Part shown: piece by piece, positions 1 through 7,793 of the stretch
Position numbering within the stretch: the stretch's first letter is position 1
Layout of the letters: every line of letters begins with the position of its first letter
Origin: Thiothrix subterranea
Lineage (GTDB): Bacteria > Pseudomonadota > Gammaproteobacteria > Thiotrichales > Thiotrichaceae
Assembly: GCF_016772315.1 (NCBI RefSeq)
Contig: NZ_CP053482.1
Span: forward strand, 2,356,001 to 2,420,000
DNA length: 64,000 nucleotides
Direction of reading: 5' to 3'
Notes under the pieces: model-generated
The model's database searches: none
What the model was told of the DNA's origin: nothing
Seen by the model: only the letters and a program-made list of their open reading frames with translations
Translations under genes and position numbers: made by a program

Positions 1-61
1 GCGCCGCGCCCGTGACATGCAATTCGGCACTGTCGTGTTTGATGGGTTTGCCAACGCTCAT
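1..61 (-). CDS. xdhB: Xanthine dehydrogenase large (molybdopterin) subunit, N-terminal fragment
   Basis: Only the first 20 codons lie in the window, and the gene runs off the left edge. The ATG overlaps the stop codon of xdhA in an ATGA arrangement, which implies translational coupling. The visible residues begin MSVGKPIKHDSAELHVTGAA and resemble the usual start of XdhB. In two-subunit bacterial xanthine dehydrogenases this subunit carries the molybdenum cofactor and oxidises hypoxanthine and xanthine to urate. The identification rests mostly on position next to xdhA. Confidence 0.8.
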   Translation of the reverse strand, partial: MSVGKPIKHDSAELHVTGAA

Positions 62-1542
62 GCTTGCACCCCCGTTGTGTACAGGGAAAGCGATTCGCCG
101 GTGGTTTCCAGCAGGCATTTCAGCAGCAAGTTTTTCGCCACACTCATGCGGTAGGTGGCGGAAGCCCGCATATCGGTAAGCGGTTGGAAATCGTGTTCCA
201 GCGCCTTCATCGCTGCGGTGACGCTGGCTTGTTCCCACGCTTGCCCGCTTAATGCCGCTTCGCAATGGCTGGCGCGTTTGGGAATGCCTGCCATGCCGCC
301 GTAGGCAATACGGGCTTCAGTGACGTGTTGTTGTGCATCGAGTTGAATGTGGAACGCGGCGCACACGGCGGAAATGTCTTGCTCAAAACGTTTGGAGATT
401 TTATAGCAGCGCAGCAAGCCAGTTGCCGCATTCGGCAAGGGAATCCGTACCGCTTCTATGAATTCACCCGCAGCCAAATCTTTTTGTTGGTAAGCCAGAT
501 AAAACGCTTCCAGTGGCAGTTCGCGGGTTGCCTCACCTTTGCGCAAGCGGATTCGCGCCCCCAGCACCAGCAGCGCAGGCATGGAATCACCGATGGGCGA
601 ACCGTTGGCAATATTGCCTACCAATGTACCGGCATTGCGGATTGGCAATGAGGCAAAGCGTTCGTGCAATTCGCGCAGAGGCGGGTAATGGGCGACGATG
701 GCTTGAAAAGCGGCTTCCAACGATACCGCAGCGGCGATTTCCAGCCAGCCATCTTGTGTGGTGATTTGATCCAGCCCCGCGACTTTGTTCAAGGAAATCA
801 AGGTGGGTAAATCGCGGTGTTGTTTGGTAATCCACAAGCCAACATCGGTTGCGCCTGCCAGTAAGGTGGCATCGGGATAGCGTTCCAGCAAGATGGCAAG
901 TTCGCCAAGGCTGGTGGGGGCGCAAAAGCGTTTGCCGTCGTGTTCCAGTAGCAGGCTGTGGGGTTGTTGCGCCCATTGCGTCAGGGTGGTAATCAATGCT
1001 GTTTCGGCAAAATCATCGTTTGGAAATGCGTGGGCGTATTCATACATGCGTTCCCCCGCATCCAGAATGGGGCGGTAGCCGGTGCAGCGGCACAAATTGC
1101 CAGACAGGGCTTGGCTAATTTGCAGGCGGCTGGCATTGGGTTGATTCTGGTACAAGGCAAACAATGACATGACGAAGCCGGGTGTGCAAAAGCCGCATTG
1201 CGAGGCGTGGCAATCGACCAGTGCTTGTTGCACCGGATGCAGTTGCTTGCCGCGTTGCAGGCTTTCGACCGTAAACAGGGCTTTGCCGTCGAGCGTTGCC
1301 AGCAACTGAATGCAGGCATTCAAGGCGCGATAACGCAAACGCCCGTGTTGCAGGTCGGCGACCACGACGGTACACGCGCCGCAATCGCCTTCGGCACAAC
1401 CTTCTTTTGTCCCTTTGCGGTACAAGTGTTCACGTAGGTAATTGAGCAAAGTGGTATCGGGGGCGAATGGCGGCGGGGTGTGCGCTTGCCCATCGAGCAT
1501 GAAGGTGATGCTGTGTTTGACTGTGACCTCGCCTGCATTCAT
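58..1542 (-). CDS. xdhA: Xanthine dehydrogenase small subunit (2Fe-2S and FAD)
   Basis: This 494-residue protein is the electron-transfer subunit of xanthine dehydrogenase. The N-terminal ferredoxin-like domain has the first 2Fe-2S cysteines at about residues 49, 54, 57 and 77. A second cluster domain follows, with motifs QCGFCTPG and NLCRCTGY. The C-terminal half is a FAD-binding domain with an LLAGATD motif and a NIANGSPIGDS motif. With XdhB it oxidises hypoxanthine and xanthine to urate, passing electrons to NAD. It lies downstream of the tsx-like gene on the same strand after a 76-base gap and overlaps xdhB by four bases, so tsx-xdhA-xdhB probably form one purine uptake and oxidation operon. 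Confidence 0.96.
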   Translation of the reverse strand: MNAGEVTVKHSITFMLDGQAHTPPPFAPDTTLLNYLREHLYRKGTKEGCAEGDCGACTVVVADLQHGRLRYRALNACIQLLATLDGKALFTVESLQRGKQLHPVQQALVDCHASQCGFCTPGFVMSLFALYQNQPNASRLQISQALSGNLCRCTGYRPILDAGERMYEYAHAFPNDDFAETALITTLTQWAQQPHSLLLEHDGKRFCAPTSLGELAILLERYPDATLLAGATDVGLWITKQHRDLPTLISLNKVAGLDQITTQDGWLEIAAAVSLEAAFQAIVAHYPPLRELHERFASLPIRNAGTLVGNIANGSPIGDSMPALLVLGARIRLRKGEATRELPLEAFYLAYQQKDLAAGEFIEAVRIPLPNAATGLLRCYKISKRFEQDISAVCAAFHIQLDAQQHVTEARIAYGGMAGIPKRASHCEAALSGQAWEQASVTAAMKALEHDFQPLTDMRASATYRMSVAKNLLLKCLLETTGESLSLYTTGVQA

Positions 1543-1566
1543 CCGCTGTCCTCTGCTAAGAAGGGA

Positions 1567-1584
1567 GGGCAGAAGATTCTGCCC
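1567..1584 (-). other. Short perfect hairpin between tsx-like gene and xdhA
   Basis: An 8-base inverted repeat (GGGCAGAA and TTCTGCCC) separated by two bases lies in the 76-base gap between the two minus-strand genes. No strong T-run follows, so it is more likely an attenuating or mRNA-stabilising hairpin than a full terminator. Confidence 0.4.
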
Positions 1585-1618
1585 CCAACGACTCGAAGAA
1601 AAATTTACACGCTACATC

Positions 1619-2341
1619 TTAGAAATGGGCTTTGATCATGAACGCCGGGTTGCTTTCGTTTACGCCGTCAATCCCGAATTTGTTTTTCCATTCGGCGTGT
1701 TCAATCCCTACGTAAATCGGCTTTTTGGTGTTGAACAATTGCTTGCCTGCATCCCACTTGATTTGCGAGGTGAAGTTGGTTTCGGCGGCATGGTCGTCTT
1801 GTGCGGTGCTGGCATCAATAAAACCGTCGTATTGGAATTCGGCTTTGCCCACTTTGAAAGGTAACGCCCAAGTAACCGTGGCTTGTTCGTCATCGGCGAT
1901 TTTTTCGTTATTGACCTTGTACAGATTGACGTTGACGTATTTGAATTTGGGGACATTCAAACCCACGCCGACCCCGGCGAGGTAGTTGTCAAAACTGGGC
2001 GAACCTTCCAGCGTTCCCGCCAGATACACATCCTTGATAAGGCCGGTTTTCAGTTCTTTGCCGGTCAAGTAACTTAAGCTGACACGCGGGGCAAGTTCAA
2101 AATAGGTTTCTTTCGTGCCGTTTTCGGAACGCAAATGATCGGCGAAGAAAAAAGTGTCGCCCCAGTTGTGACCACTGGCGTGTTCAAAGGTCATGACTTG
2201 ACGCTTATCATCGCCGACTTTGTAATTTTGACCATTAATATAGGTCAGGCTGGCATCGCTCCATAATTGTTCTGCCAGCACTGCTGGAGAAGCCAGCACA
2301 CCACACGTCACCACGACGCTGAAAAACGCTTTGTTTGGCAT
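1619..2341 (-). CDS. Tsx/OmpK-family nucleoside-specific outer membrane channel
   Basis: The 240-residue product begins with a signal peptide (hydrophobic core FFSVVVTCGVLA, cleavage after VLA) and continues with alternating aromatic beta-strand patterns. It ends in a C-terminal Phe (IKAHF), typical of outer-membrane barrels. The SGHNWGDTFFFADH segment and overall length match the Tsx/OmpK nucleoside-channel family. In this setting it probably lets purine nucleosides or bases cross the outer membrane. A GAGGTG ribosome site precedes the ATG. A sigma-54-type promoter and a RutR-like operator lie directly upstream, so expression probably responds to nitrogen state and to a pyrimidine or purine ligand. 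The exact substrate is inferred from context. Confidence 0.82.
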   Translation of the reverse strand: MPNKAFFSVVVTCGVLASPAVLAEQLWSDASLTYINGQNYKVGDDKRQVMTFEHASGHNWGDTFFFADHLRSENGTKETYFELAPRVSLSYLTGKELKTGLIKDVYLAGTLEGSPSFDNYLAGVGVGLNVPKFKYVNVNLYKVNNEKIADDEQATVTWALPFKVGKAEFQYDGFIDASTAQDDHAAETNFTSQIKWDAGKQLFNTKKPIYVGIEHAEWKNKFGIDGVNESNPAFMIKAHF

Positions 2342-2361
2342 AAAATTTCACCTCGTTGCTA

Positions 2362-2399
2362 TTCATCAAAACCTGACCAACTGGACAGCTTTTGATGAA
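2362..2399. promoter_or_regulatory. RutR-like operator inside a 38-base inverted repeat
   Basis: Outer arms of 10 bases (TTCATCAAAA and TTTTGATGAA) flank a core at 2373-2388 reading CTGACCAACTGGACAG. The core matches 11 of the 14 defined positions of the RutR box TTGACCA-NN-TGGTCAA. It starts about three bases downstream of the predicted start of the tsx transcript and 32 bases before the tsx ATG. A bound repressor here would block tsx-xdhAB. The divergently transcribed RutR-like gene is the obvious candidate protein. A near-identical site lies at 9318-9333. Confidence 0.65.
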
Positions 2400-2400
2400 A

Positions 2401-2418
2401 AAGCAATAATCGCGCCAA
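2401..2418 (-). promoter_or_regulatory. Sigma-54 (RpoN) promoter for tsx-xdhAB
   Basis: The minus strand reads TTGGCGCG-ATTA-TTGCTT, very close to the sigma-54 consensus TTGGCACG-N4-TTGCT. The invariant GG (2416-2415) and GC (2404-2403) are correctly spaced. The predicted start of transcription is near 2391. This places purine uptake and oxidation under nitrogen control. Confidence 0.7.
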
Positions 2419-2582
2419 CTGTTTGCATGAGCGTGCAATATTCCCCGATAACCTTAGATATGTCTTAGATTGGGTAAGTTTTTACGTTATCGTCTAGCAA
2501 CTCCCTGTAAAATAATGCGCTTGATTAGTGCGTAACATAATCGTCATGGTGCATGGCGAATCGGCAAAAAGGTTAGCTTTCC

Positions 2583-3248
2583 ATGTTTATTGAGCTTGAC
2601 TCACACACCCCCAATGGCTTGGCAGGGCGTATTCGCAAAGGCAATGAATGCAAAATCATTGCCGCCGCCGAAGCCGAATTTGCCCGCCACGGCTACAAAG
2701 GCGCAAGTATGCAAAGCATTGCCGACCATGCCGGGTTGCCCAAAGCCAATATCCATTACTACTTTGGTTCTAAATTGCGGCTGTACGTGGCGGTGTTGGC
2801 ACACATCTTGGATATGTGGGACAAGTTGCTGGTGAGTTTGGATGCAGCAGGCGACCCGGCGGTGGAACTGGAAGCCTATATCCGCGCTAAAATGCGTTTA
2901 GCACAGGAACACCCGCAAGCCTCACGCATTTTCGGTATCGAAATTATGAGCGGCGCACCTTACTTGCAGGAATATTTCAGAACAGGTTATCTGGAATGGT
3001 TCAAAGGCAGGACGGCGGTATTTGAGGCATGGATGGCGCAAGGCAAAATGGATCGGCTCGACCCGGCGCATGTGATTTTCCTGCTGTGGTCATCCACCCA
3101 ACATTACGCCGATTTCGCTTGCCAGATCAGTGCGGCACTGGGCAAACCCGGTCAAACGCTGCAAGCCGCAGACTACGAGCGGGCAACCCAAACCTTGTTG
3201 CACGTAATCCTCAACGGTTGCGGCGTACAACCGTTTCACCCCTACTAA
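2583..3248 (+). CDS. RutR-like TetR-family transcriptional regulator
   Basis: This is a 221-residue TetR-family protein. The N-terminal helix-turn-helix spans roughly residues 22-68 (YKGASMQSIADHAGLPKANI followed by HYYFGSK). The C-terminal ligand-binding part shares the family-defining segments HPQASRIF, MSGAPYL and LLWSSTQHYADFA with RutR, the uracil/thymine-responsive repressor that coordinates pyrimidine and purine catabolism in Escherichia coli. It is the first gene of the urate-degradation operon and diverges from tsx. RutR-type boxes occur at the tsx and permease promoters, so it probably regulates those units. Whether the ligand is uracil, urate or another base cannot be told from sequence. 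Confidence 0.88.
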   Translation: MFIELDSHTPNGLAGRIRKGNECKIIAAAEAEFARHGYKGASMQSIADHAGLPKANIHYYFGSKLRLYVAVLAHILDMWDKLLVSLDAAGDPAVELEAYIRAKMRLAQEHPQASRIFGIEIMSGAPYLQEYFRTGYLEWFKGRTAVFEAWMAQGKMDRLDPAHVIFLLWSSTQHYADFACQISAALGKPGQTLQAADYERATQTLLHVILNGCGVQPFHPY

Positions 3249-3265
3249 GGAAATGAATCACTAAC

Positions 3266-3622
3266 ATGACCGGATTAACCACACATGTTCTGGATACCGC
3301 CAATGGTTGCCCCGCTGCGGGGGTGAAGCTGGCGCTGTACGCTTGCCCGGAAAACGCGACCCGTATTCTGGTGAAACAGGCGTTTACCAATGCTGACGGG
3401 CGTTGCGACAGCCCTTTGCTGAGTGCGGATGAGATGCAAACCGGCATTTGGGAGTTGGTCTTCCACACCGCTGACTATTTCCAGCAGCGCCATACGCCGT
3501 TGGATAACCCGCCGTTTCTGGATGTGATTACCCTGCGTTTCGGGATTGCCGATGTCAGCGCCCACTACCACGTCCCGCTACTTGTCTCCCCTTGGAGTTA
3601 TTCCACCTATCGCGGCAGTTAG
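3266..3622 (+). CDS. uraH: 5-hydroxyisourate hydrolase (transthyretin-like)
   Basis: The 118-residue product hydrolyses 5-hydroxyisourate, the unstable product of urate oxidation, to OHCU. It begins with the family motif THVLDTANG and ends with the diagnostic C-terminal tetrapeptide YRGS. A conserved HYHVPLL segment contributes active-site histidines. There is no signal peptide, so it acts in the cytoplasm. It starts 17 bases after the regulator, within a tightly spaced operon, and the puuD start follows 20 bases after its stop. Confidence 0.97.
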   Translation: MTGLTTHVLDTANGCPAAGVKLALYACPENATRILVKQAFTNADGRCDSPLLSADEMQTGIWELVFHTADYFQQRHTPLDNPPFLDVITLRFGIADVSAHYHVPLLVSPWSYSTYRGS

Positions 3623-3642
3623 CCGTTAAGGAGTCTTGGCTG

Positions 3643-4821
3643 ATGGAATCCCTTATTCTGGAATGGTTAGGTCTGGCATTTCGCTGGATACACATTATCA
3701 CGGGCATTGCGTGGATCGGCGCATCGTTTTACTTCAACTGGTTGCTCAACCATCTGCTGACCTCGGATGACCCGAAAGTGGCGGGGCAATTGTGGGCGCT
3801 CCATGCGGGGGGCTTTTTCAATGTGGAAAAGCGCAATATCGAGCCGGGTCAACTGCCCGAACCGCTGCACTGGTTCAAGTGGGAATCGTATTGGACGTGG
3901 ATCAGTGGCTTCGTGATGCTGGTCATCGTTTATTATTTTGGCGCGGAAGCCTATTTGATTGATCCGGCGGTCATGGCGCTGACCGCGTGGCAGGCGATTG
4001 CGATTAGTCTGGCGACCTTGGCGGGTAGCTGGCTGGTGTATCACGGCTTGTGGAATTCAGCGTTTGGGCGCAGCAACCAGACCCGCAGCGTGGTACTGAC
4101 GGCGGTATTCATTACCGTCATGACGATTGTGCTGACGCAGGTATTCAGCGGGCGTGGTGCATTCCTGCATGTTGGCGCAATGCTGGCAACGTGGATGAGC
4201 GGCAATGTGTTTTTCGTGATCATGCCCGCCCAGCGGCAACTGGTGCAGGCGACCTTGGCAGGGCAACCTCAGAATAAACAGCTTGCCAACGATGCGGGGC
4301 AACGTTCCTTGCACAACAATTACCTGACCTTGCCGGTGCTGTTTGCCATGTTCAGCAACCATTACCCGGCGACGTTTGGCGGTGAGTGGAACTGGCTGAT
4401 TCTGATTGCGTTGTTCGCCGTTGGGGTGTTGGTACGCCATTACTTCAATGTGCGCGATAAGCAGGGCAATTTCAAAGCGGGTTGGATGTTGGTGGTGGCG
4501 TTTGTCGTGTTTATTGGCACGGCGTTAGTTGCCAGTTATCCGGCGTTGTCGCAAAAGGCGGCGGGTGAGATTCAGTACACGCAAGTGCAAGGCTTGTTGC
4601 AACAACACTGCATCAGTTGCCATGCGGCGCAACCCACCAGCACCGCGTTTACCAGCGCACCCAAAGGCGTGATGCTGGAAACTGAGGCGCAAGCGCGTAG
4701 CCAAGCTACTCAGATTGCCACGCAGGTTTCATCGCGCATTATGCCGCTGGGCAATACCACGGGCATGACCGAAGACGAACGCCAGTTGCTGGTGCAATGG
4801 GCGCGTCAGGTTCAACCATGA
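3643..4821 (+). CDS. puuD: Membrane-bound urate hydroxylase PuuD with cytochrome c tail
   Basis: The protein oxidises urate to 5-hydroxyisourate in the membrane, replacing soluble uricase. The start at 3643 is chosen because an AAGGAG sequence lies at 3627-3632; an in-frame start at 3592 would overlap uraH. The first about 300 of 392 residues contain roughly eight hydrophobic helices with the opening WIHIITGIAWIGASFYFNWL-type segment of the DUF989 family. The C-terminal 90 residues are a cytochrome c domain with CISCH as haem-binding motif and a distal methionine in IMPLGNTTGM. Electrons probably pass to the respiratory chain, so no hydrogen peroxide is released. Confidence 0.95.
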   Translation: MESLILEWLGLAFRWIHIITGIAWIGASFYFNWLLNHLLTSDDPKVAGQLWALHAGGFFNVEKRNIEPGQLPEPLHWFKWESYWTWISGFVMLVIVYYFGAEAYLIDPAVMALTAWQAIAISLATLAGSWLVYHGLWNSAFGRSNQTRSVVLTAVFITVMTIVLTQVFSGRGAFLHVGAMLATWMSGNVFFVIMPAQRQLVQATLAGQPQNKQLANDAGQRSLHNNYLTLPVLFAMFSNHYPATFGGEWNWLILIALFAVGVLVRHYFNVRDKQGNFKAGWMLVVAFVVFIGTALVASYPALSQKAAGEIQYTQVQGLLQQHCISCHAAQPTSTAFTSAPKGVMLETEAQARSQATQIATQVSSRIMPLGNTTGMTEDERQLLVQWARQVQP

Positions 4822-4830
4822 GTATTCACT

Positions 4831-5745
4831 ATGCCTGAACAAACAGCCTATCCCCGCGATTTGGTCGGTTACGCCGATCACGTACCCCATGCCAATTGGC
4901 CGGGCGGTGCGCGTATTGCGGTGCAATTTGTGTTGAATTACGAAGAAGGCGGCGAAAACTGTGTGCTGCACGGTGATGCTGCCTCTGAAGCATTCTTGTC
5001 CGAAATCGTTGCTGCTCGCCCTTACGAAGGCGTGCGGCATCCCAGTATGGAATCCATTTACGAATACGGTAGCCGTGCTGGTTTCTGGCGCATTATCCGT
5101 TACTTCCGAGAACGCGGTATTCCGCTGACCATTTTCGGCGTGGCGATGGCGTTGGAACGCAATCCGCGTGCGGTCGAAGCCATGCTGGAAAACGGTTATG
5201 AAATTTGTAGCCACGGTTGGCGCTGGATTGATTACCAATGGATGAGTCGCGAGCAAGAACGTGAGCACATGCAACGCGCCATTGCGATTATCGAGCGCAT
5301 GACGGGCGAGAAACCCAAGGGTTGGTACACCGGGCGCAATAGTCCGCATACCCGCGAATTGCTGGTAGAGCAGGGTGGTTTCCTTTACGACGCGGATGAT
5401 TACAGCGATGACTTGCCGTTCTGGACTAAGGTTGGCGACAAGGATCATTTGGTTGTGCCGTACACGCTGGATACCAACGACATGCGCTTTGCTTCCCCGC
5501 AAGGCTTTAATAGCGGCGAACAGTTTTTGCAGTACCTCAAAGATGCGTTCGATGTGTTGTACGCCGAAGGGCTGGAAACGCCGAAGATGCTGTCGATTGG
5601 CTTGCATTGCCGCTTGATTGGTCGCCCCGGACGGTTTCGCGCCCTGCAACGCTTTGTCGAATACGCTCAGCAACATCAGGATGTGTGGTTTTGCCGTCGC
5701 ATCGACATTGCTCAACACTGGATCAAGGAGCACCCAGCCCCATGA
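4831..5745 (+). CDS. puuE: Allantoinase PuuE (polysaccharide-deacetylase fold)
   Basis: This 304-residue protein opens the hydantoin ring of allantoin to give allantoate. It belongs to the polysaccharide-deacetylase-like allantoinases, not the metal-dependent amidohydrolase AllB type. Visible family segments are YPRDLVGYADHVPHANWPGG near the N-terminus, VMALERNP-type helices, and EICSHGWRWIDYQWM with the SHGW motif in the NodB-like core. It starts nine bases after puuD and its TGA overlaps the uraD ATG by four bases. Its position between puuD and uraD is the usual one. Confidence 0.95.
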   Translation: MPEQTAYPRDLVGYADHVPHANWPGGARIAVQFVLNYEEGGENCVLHGDAASEAFLSEIVAARPYEGVRHPSMESIYEYGSRAGFWRIIRYFRERGIPLTIFGVAMALERNPRAVEAMLENGYEICSHGWRWIDYQWMSREQEREHMQRAIAIIERMTGEKPKGWYTGRNSPHTRELLVEQGGFLYDADDYSDDLPFWTKVGDKDHLVVPYTLDTNDMRFASPQGFNSGEQFLQYLKDAFDVLYAEGLETPKMLSIGLHCRLIGRPGRFRALQRFVEYAQQHQDVWFCRRIDIAQHWIKEHPAP

Positions 5746-6251
5746 AAACATCCCTCAGTGCATTGAATCAATTGGATCAGGCGGCGTTTGTGGCGCTGCT
5801 CGGCGGCGTATACGAGCATTCTCCGTGGATGGCGGAACGTAGCTTTGCTTACTTGCCCTTTGCGGATGTGGATGCGTTGTTGCAAGCGATGCGGGCAACC
5901 TTGGCGCAAGCTGATCACGACGAGCAATTGGCGTTGATTCGGGCGCATCCTGATCTTGCAGGCAAAGCGGCGTTGCGCGGCGAATTGACGGCGGAATCCA
6001 CCCGTGAACAAGCAGGCGCTGGACTCGACCAACTCACGCCAGACGAGTTTGCCCGCTTCACTGAACTGAATGAGCGTTACACCACCCGTTTCGGATTTCC
6101 GTTCATTATGGCGGTGAAAAACGCCACCAAACACCAGATTCTTAGCGGTTTTGAACAGCGGATTGATAATACGCCGGAGCTAGAATTCGCTACCGCGCTG
6201 GAGCAGATCAACCGCATTGCCGCTTTCCGTATTGCTGACCTTGTAGAGTAA
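5742..6251 (+). CDS. uraD: OHCU decarboxylase
   Basis: The 169-residue protein decarboxylates 2-oxo-4-hydroxy-4-carboxy-5-ureidoimidazoline to S-allantoin. The start at 5742 gives an ATGA overlap with puuE; a longer in-frame reading is possible but would overlap puuE by 139 bases. The family motifs EHSPWMAERSF near residue 25, IRAHPDLAGKAAL near residue 68 and the RFGFPFIMAVKN segment near residue 120 are all present. The histidine in AHPDL is the catalytic residue in studied homologues. Confidence 0.96.
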   Translation: MKTSLSALNQLDQAAFVALLGGVYEHSPWMAERSFAYLPFADVDALLQAMRATLAQADHDEQLALIRAHPDLAGKAALRGELTAESTREQAGAGLDQLTPDEFARFTELNERYTTRFGFPFIMAVKNATKHQILSGFEQRIDNTPELEFATALEQINRIAAFRIADLVE

Positions 6252-6254
6252 GCC

Positions 6255-7253
6255 ATGAATGATTTATTGAAAACCTTGCAAAACTATTGGATTGACCTTG
6301 CCCAACCGCGTTTGGGGGCGCAAGCCGTCTATGCTACTGATGAATTTTTTGCACCACTGGAACGCCTGATCCAGCCAGAAGAGCCGGTGTTTATTCCGGG
6401 CAAGTACGATGATAACGGCAAGTGGATGGATGGTTGGGAAACCCGCCGCAAACGCGGTGACGGTTACGATTACGCGATTATCAAAATCTGCTCCGGCGTG
6501 ATTTACGGGGTGGATCTGGATACTGCCCATTTCACCGGTAATTTTGCGCCTTCTGCCAGCATTGAAGCGTGTTACAGCAAAACCCCGCCGGATGAGAATA
6601 CCCGTTGGTTTCCATTGCTGCATTCGCGGGCTTTGCAGGGCAATTCACACAATACGTTTGAAATTGGTTCGCGTGAGGTGTGGAATTATTTGCGCCTGAA
6701 TATTTACCCCGATGGCGGCATTGCACGGTTGCGGGTTTACGGGCAAGTGCGCCGCGAACTCAGTGCTGATGAGCTGGATGGTGAAATTGATCTCGCGGCA
6801 ATGCTTAATGGTGGGCGGGCGTTGTGTGCCAGCGACATGCATTTCGGGCATATCAGCAACCTGATTGCGCCCGGCAAAGGCGTGAATATGGGCGATGGTT
6901 GGGAAACCCGTCGCCGCCGCGAACCGGGGTTTGACTGGATTATTTTGCGCTTGGCGTATGTGGGGCAAATTACCCGGCTGGTGATTGATACCGCGCATTT
7001 CAAAGGTAATTACCCGTATGAATGTTCGGTGTGTGGCACGCTGTATCAGGGCGGCAACGAGGATAGCATTGCCACGCAAAGCCTTTACTGGGATCAAATC
7101 CTGCCTCCCCAGCGCATGGCGGCGGATACCGAGTTTACCTTTATCGAGCAATTGCGGCAGATTGGGCCGGTGTCGCATTTGCGTTTGAATATTTACCCTG
7201 ATGGTGGGGTGAGCCGTTTGCGGGCATTTGGCAAGGTGCGGAGGGTGGAATGA
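6255..7253 (+). CDS. alc: Allantoicase
   Basis: The 332-residue protein hydrolyses allantoate to ureidoglycolate and urea. It is made of two homologous allantoicase domains, each with a GWETRRxR segment (about residues 56 and 214), a DTAHF(T/K)GN segment, and an LRLNIYPDGG segment near its end. This duplication is the normal family architecture. It starts three bases after uraD, and its stop overlaps the allA start. The urea formed feeds the urease encoded nearby. Confidence 0.96.
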   Translation: MNDLLKTLQNYWIDLAQPRLGAQAVYATDEFFAPLERLIQPEEPVFIPGKYDDNGKWMDGWETRRKRGDGYDYAIIKICSGVIYGVDLDTAHFTGNFAPSASIEACYSKTPPDENTRWFPLLHSRALQGNSHNTFEIGSREVWNYLRLNIYPDGGIARLRVYGQVRRELSADELDGEIDLAAMLNGGRALCASDMHFGHISNLIAPGKGVNMGDGWETRRRREPGFDWIILRLAYVGQITRLVIDTAHFKGNYPYECSVCGTLYQGGNEDSIATQSLYWDQILPPQRMAADTEFTFIEQLRQIGPVSHLRLNIYPDGGVSRLRAFGKVRRVE

Positions 7254-7792
7254 TTCTGATACCGGAACCGTTGACGGCGGCAGCGTTTGCGCCGTTTGGC
7301 GATGTGATTGAGGTGGGCGATGAACGCACGCATTACGCCATCAATTACGGGCGTACCGAACGCTATCACGATCTGGCGCAACTGGATGTGCTGGAAAATG
7401 GTGGCAAACCTACCGTGAGTATTTTTCGCTCGCAACCGGCACAGTTTCCGCTGAAAGTGGAAGTGATGGAACGCCATCCGCACAGCAGTCAGGCGTTTCT
7501 TTCCATGCAGCGTAAGCCGTTTTTGGTGTTGGTTGCGCCACCCGGTGAGCAGCCGTTGCTGGAACAGTTGCGGCTGTTTGCCGTCGGGGCGGATCAGGGG
7601 GTAAATTACCATCGTGGGGTTTGGCATCACTACCAGTTTAGTCTGGATGAGGTGCGGGATTTTCTGTGTATCGACCGCAGTGGTGGGTATGGGGGGAATT
7701 GCGATGAGTATCGGTTTGTTGAGGAGGTTTATATAACCTTCCCCCCCATCCCCGACCCTTCCCCCGCGAGGGGTGAAGGGAGTAAGAGTTGA
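7250..7792 (+). CDS. allA: Ureidoglycolate lyase with repeat-encoded tail
   Basis: The 180-residue protein cleaves ureidoglycolate to glyoxylate and urea, the last step of the urate operon. Conserved segments include EPLTAAAFAPFGDVIE at the N-terminus, ERHPHSSQAF in the cupin-like core, and NYHRGVWHH near residue 120. The start overlaps the alc stop in an ATGA. The last 16 or so residues (from FPPIPDP on) are low complexity and encoded by a palindromic repeat (7756-7780), so the ancestral stop probably lay before the repeat. The gene converges on the permease, with one base between stops. Confidence 0.93.
   Translation: MILIPEPLTAAAFAPFGDVIEVGDERTHYAINYGRTERYHDLAQLDVLENGGKPTVSIFRSQPAQFPLKVEVMERHPHSSQAFLSMQRKPFLVLVAPPGEQPLLEQLRLFAVGADQGVNYHRGVWHHYQFSLDEVRDFLCIDRSGGYGGNCDEYRFVEEVYITFPPIPDPSPARGEGSKS
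7756..7780. repeat. REP-like GC-rich palindrome between convergent genes
   Basis: The arms CCCTTCCCCC and GGGG-T-GAAGGG pair around a GCGA loop with one bulged T. Pyrimidine-rich sequence precedes it. Such palindromes recur in many proteobacterial genomes. It encodes the last residues of AllA and lies 14 bases before the permease stop, so it may also act as a bidirectional transcription barrier. Confidence 0.6.
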
Positions 7793-7793
7793 T

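Noticed and set aside
2422-2437. TTGCA/TGCAA dyad upstream of the tsx sigma-54 element as an NtrC site
   Set aside because: The half-site spacing does not fit TGCACC-N5-GGTGCA; only the glnK site fits well.
4729-5751. A 340-residue open frame antisense to puuE
   Set aside because: puuE is a well-supported gene on the plus strand. The antisense product has no recognisable motif.
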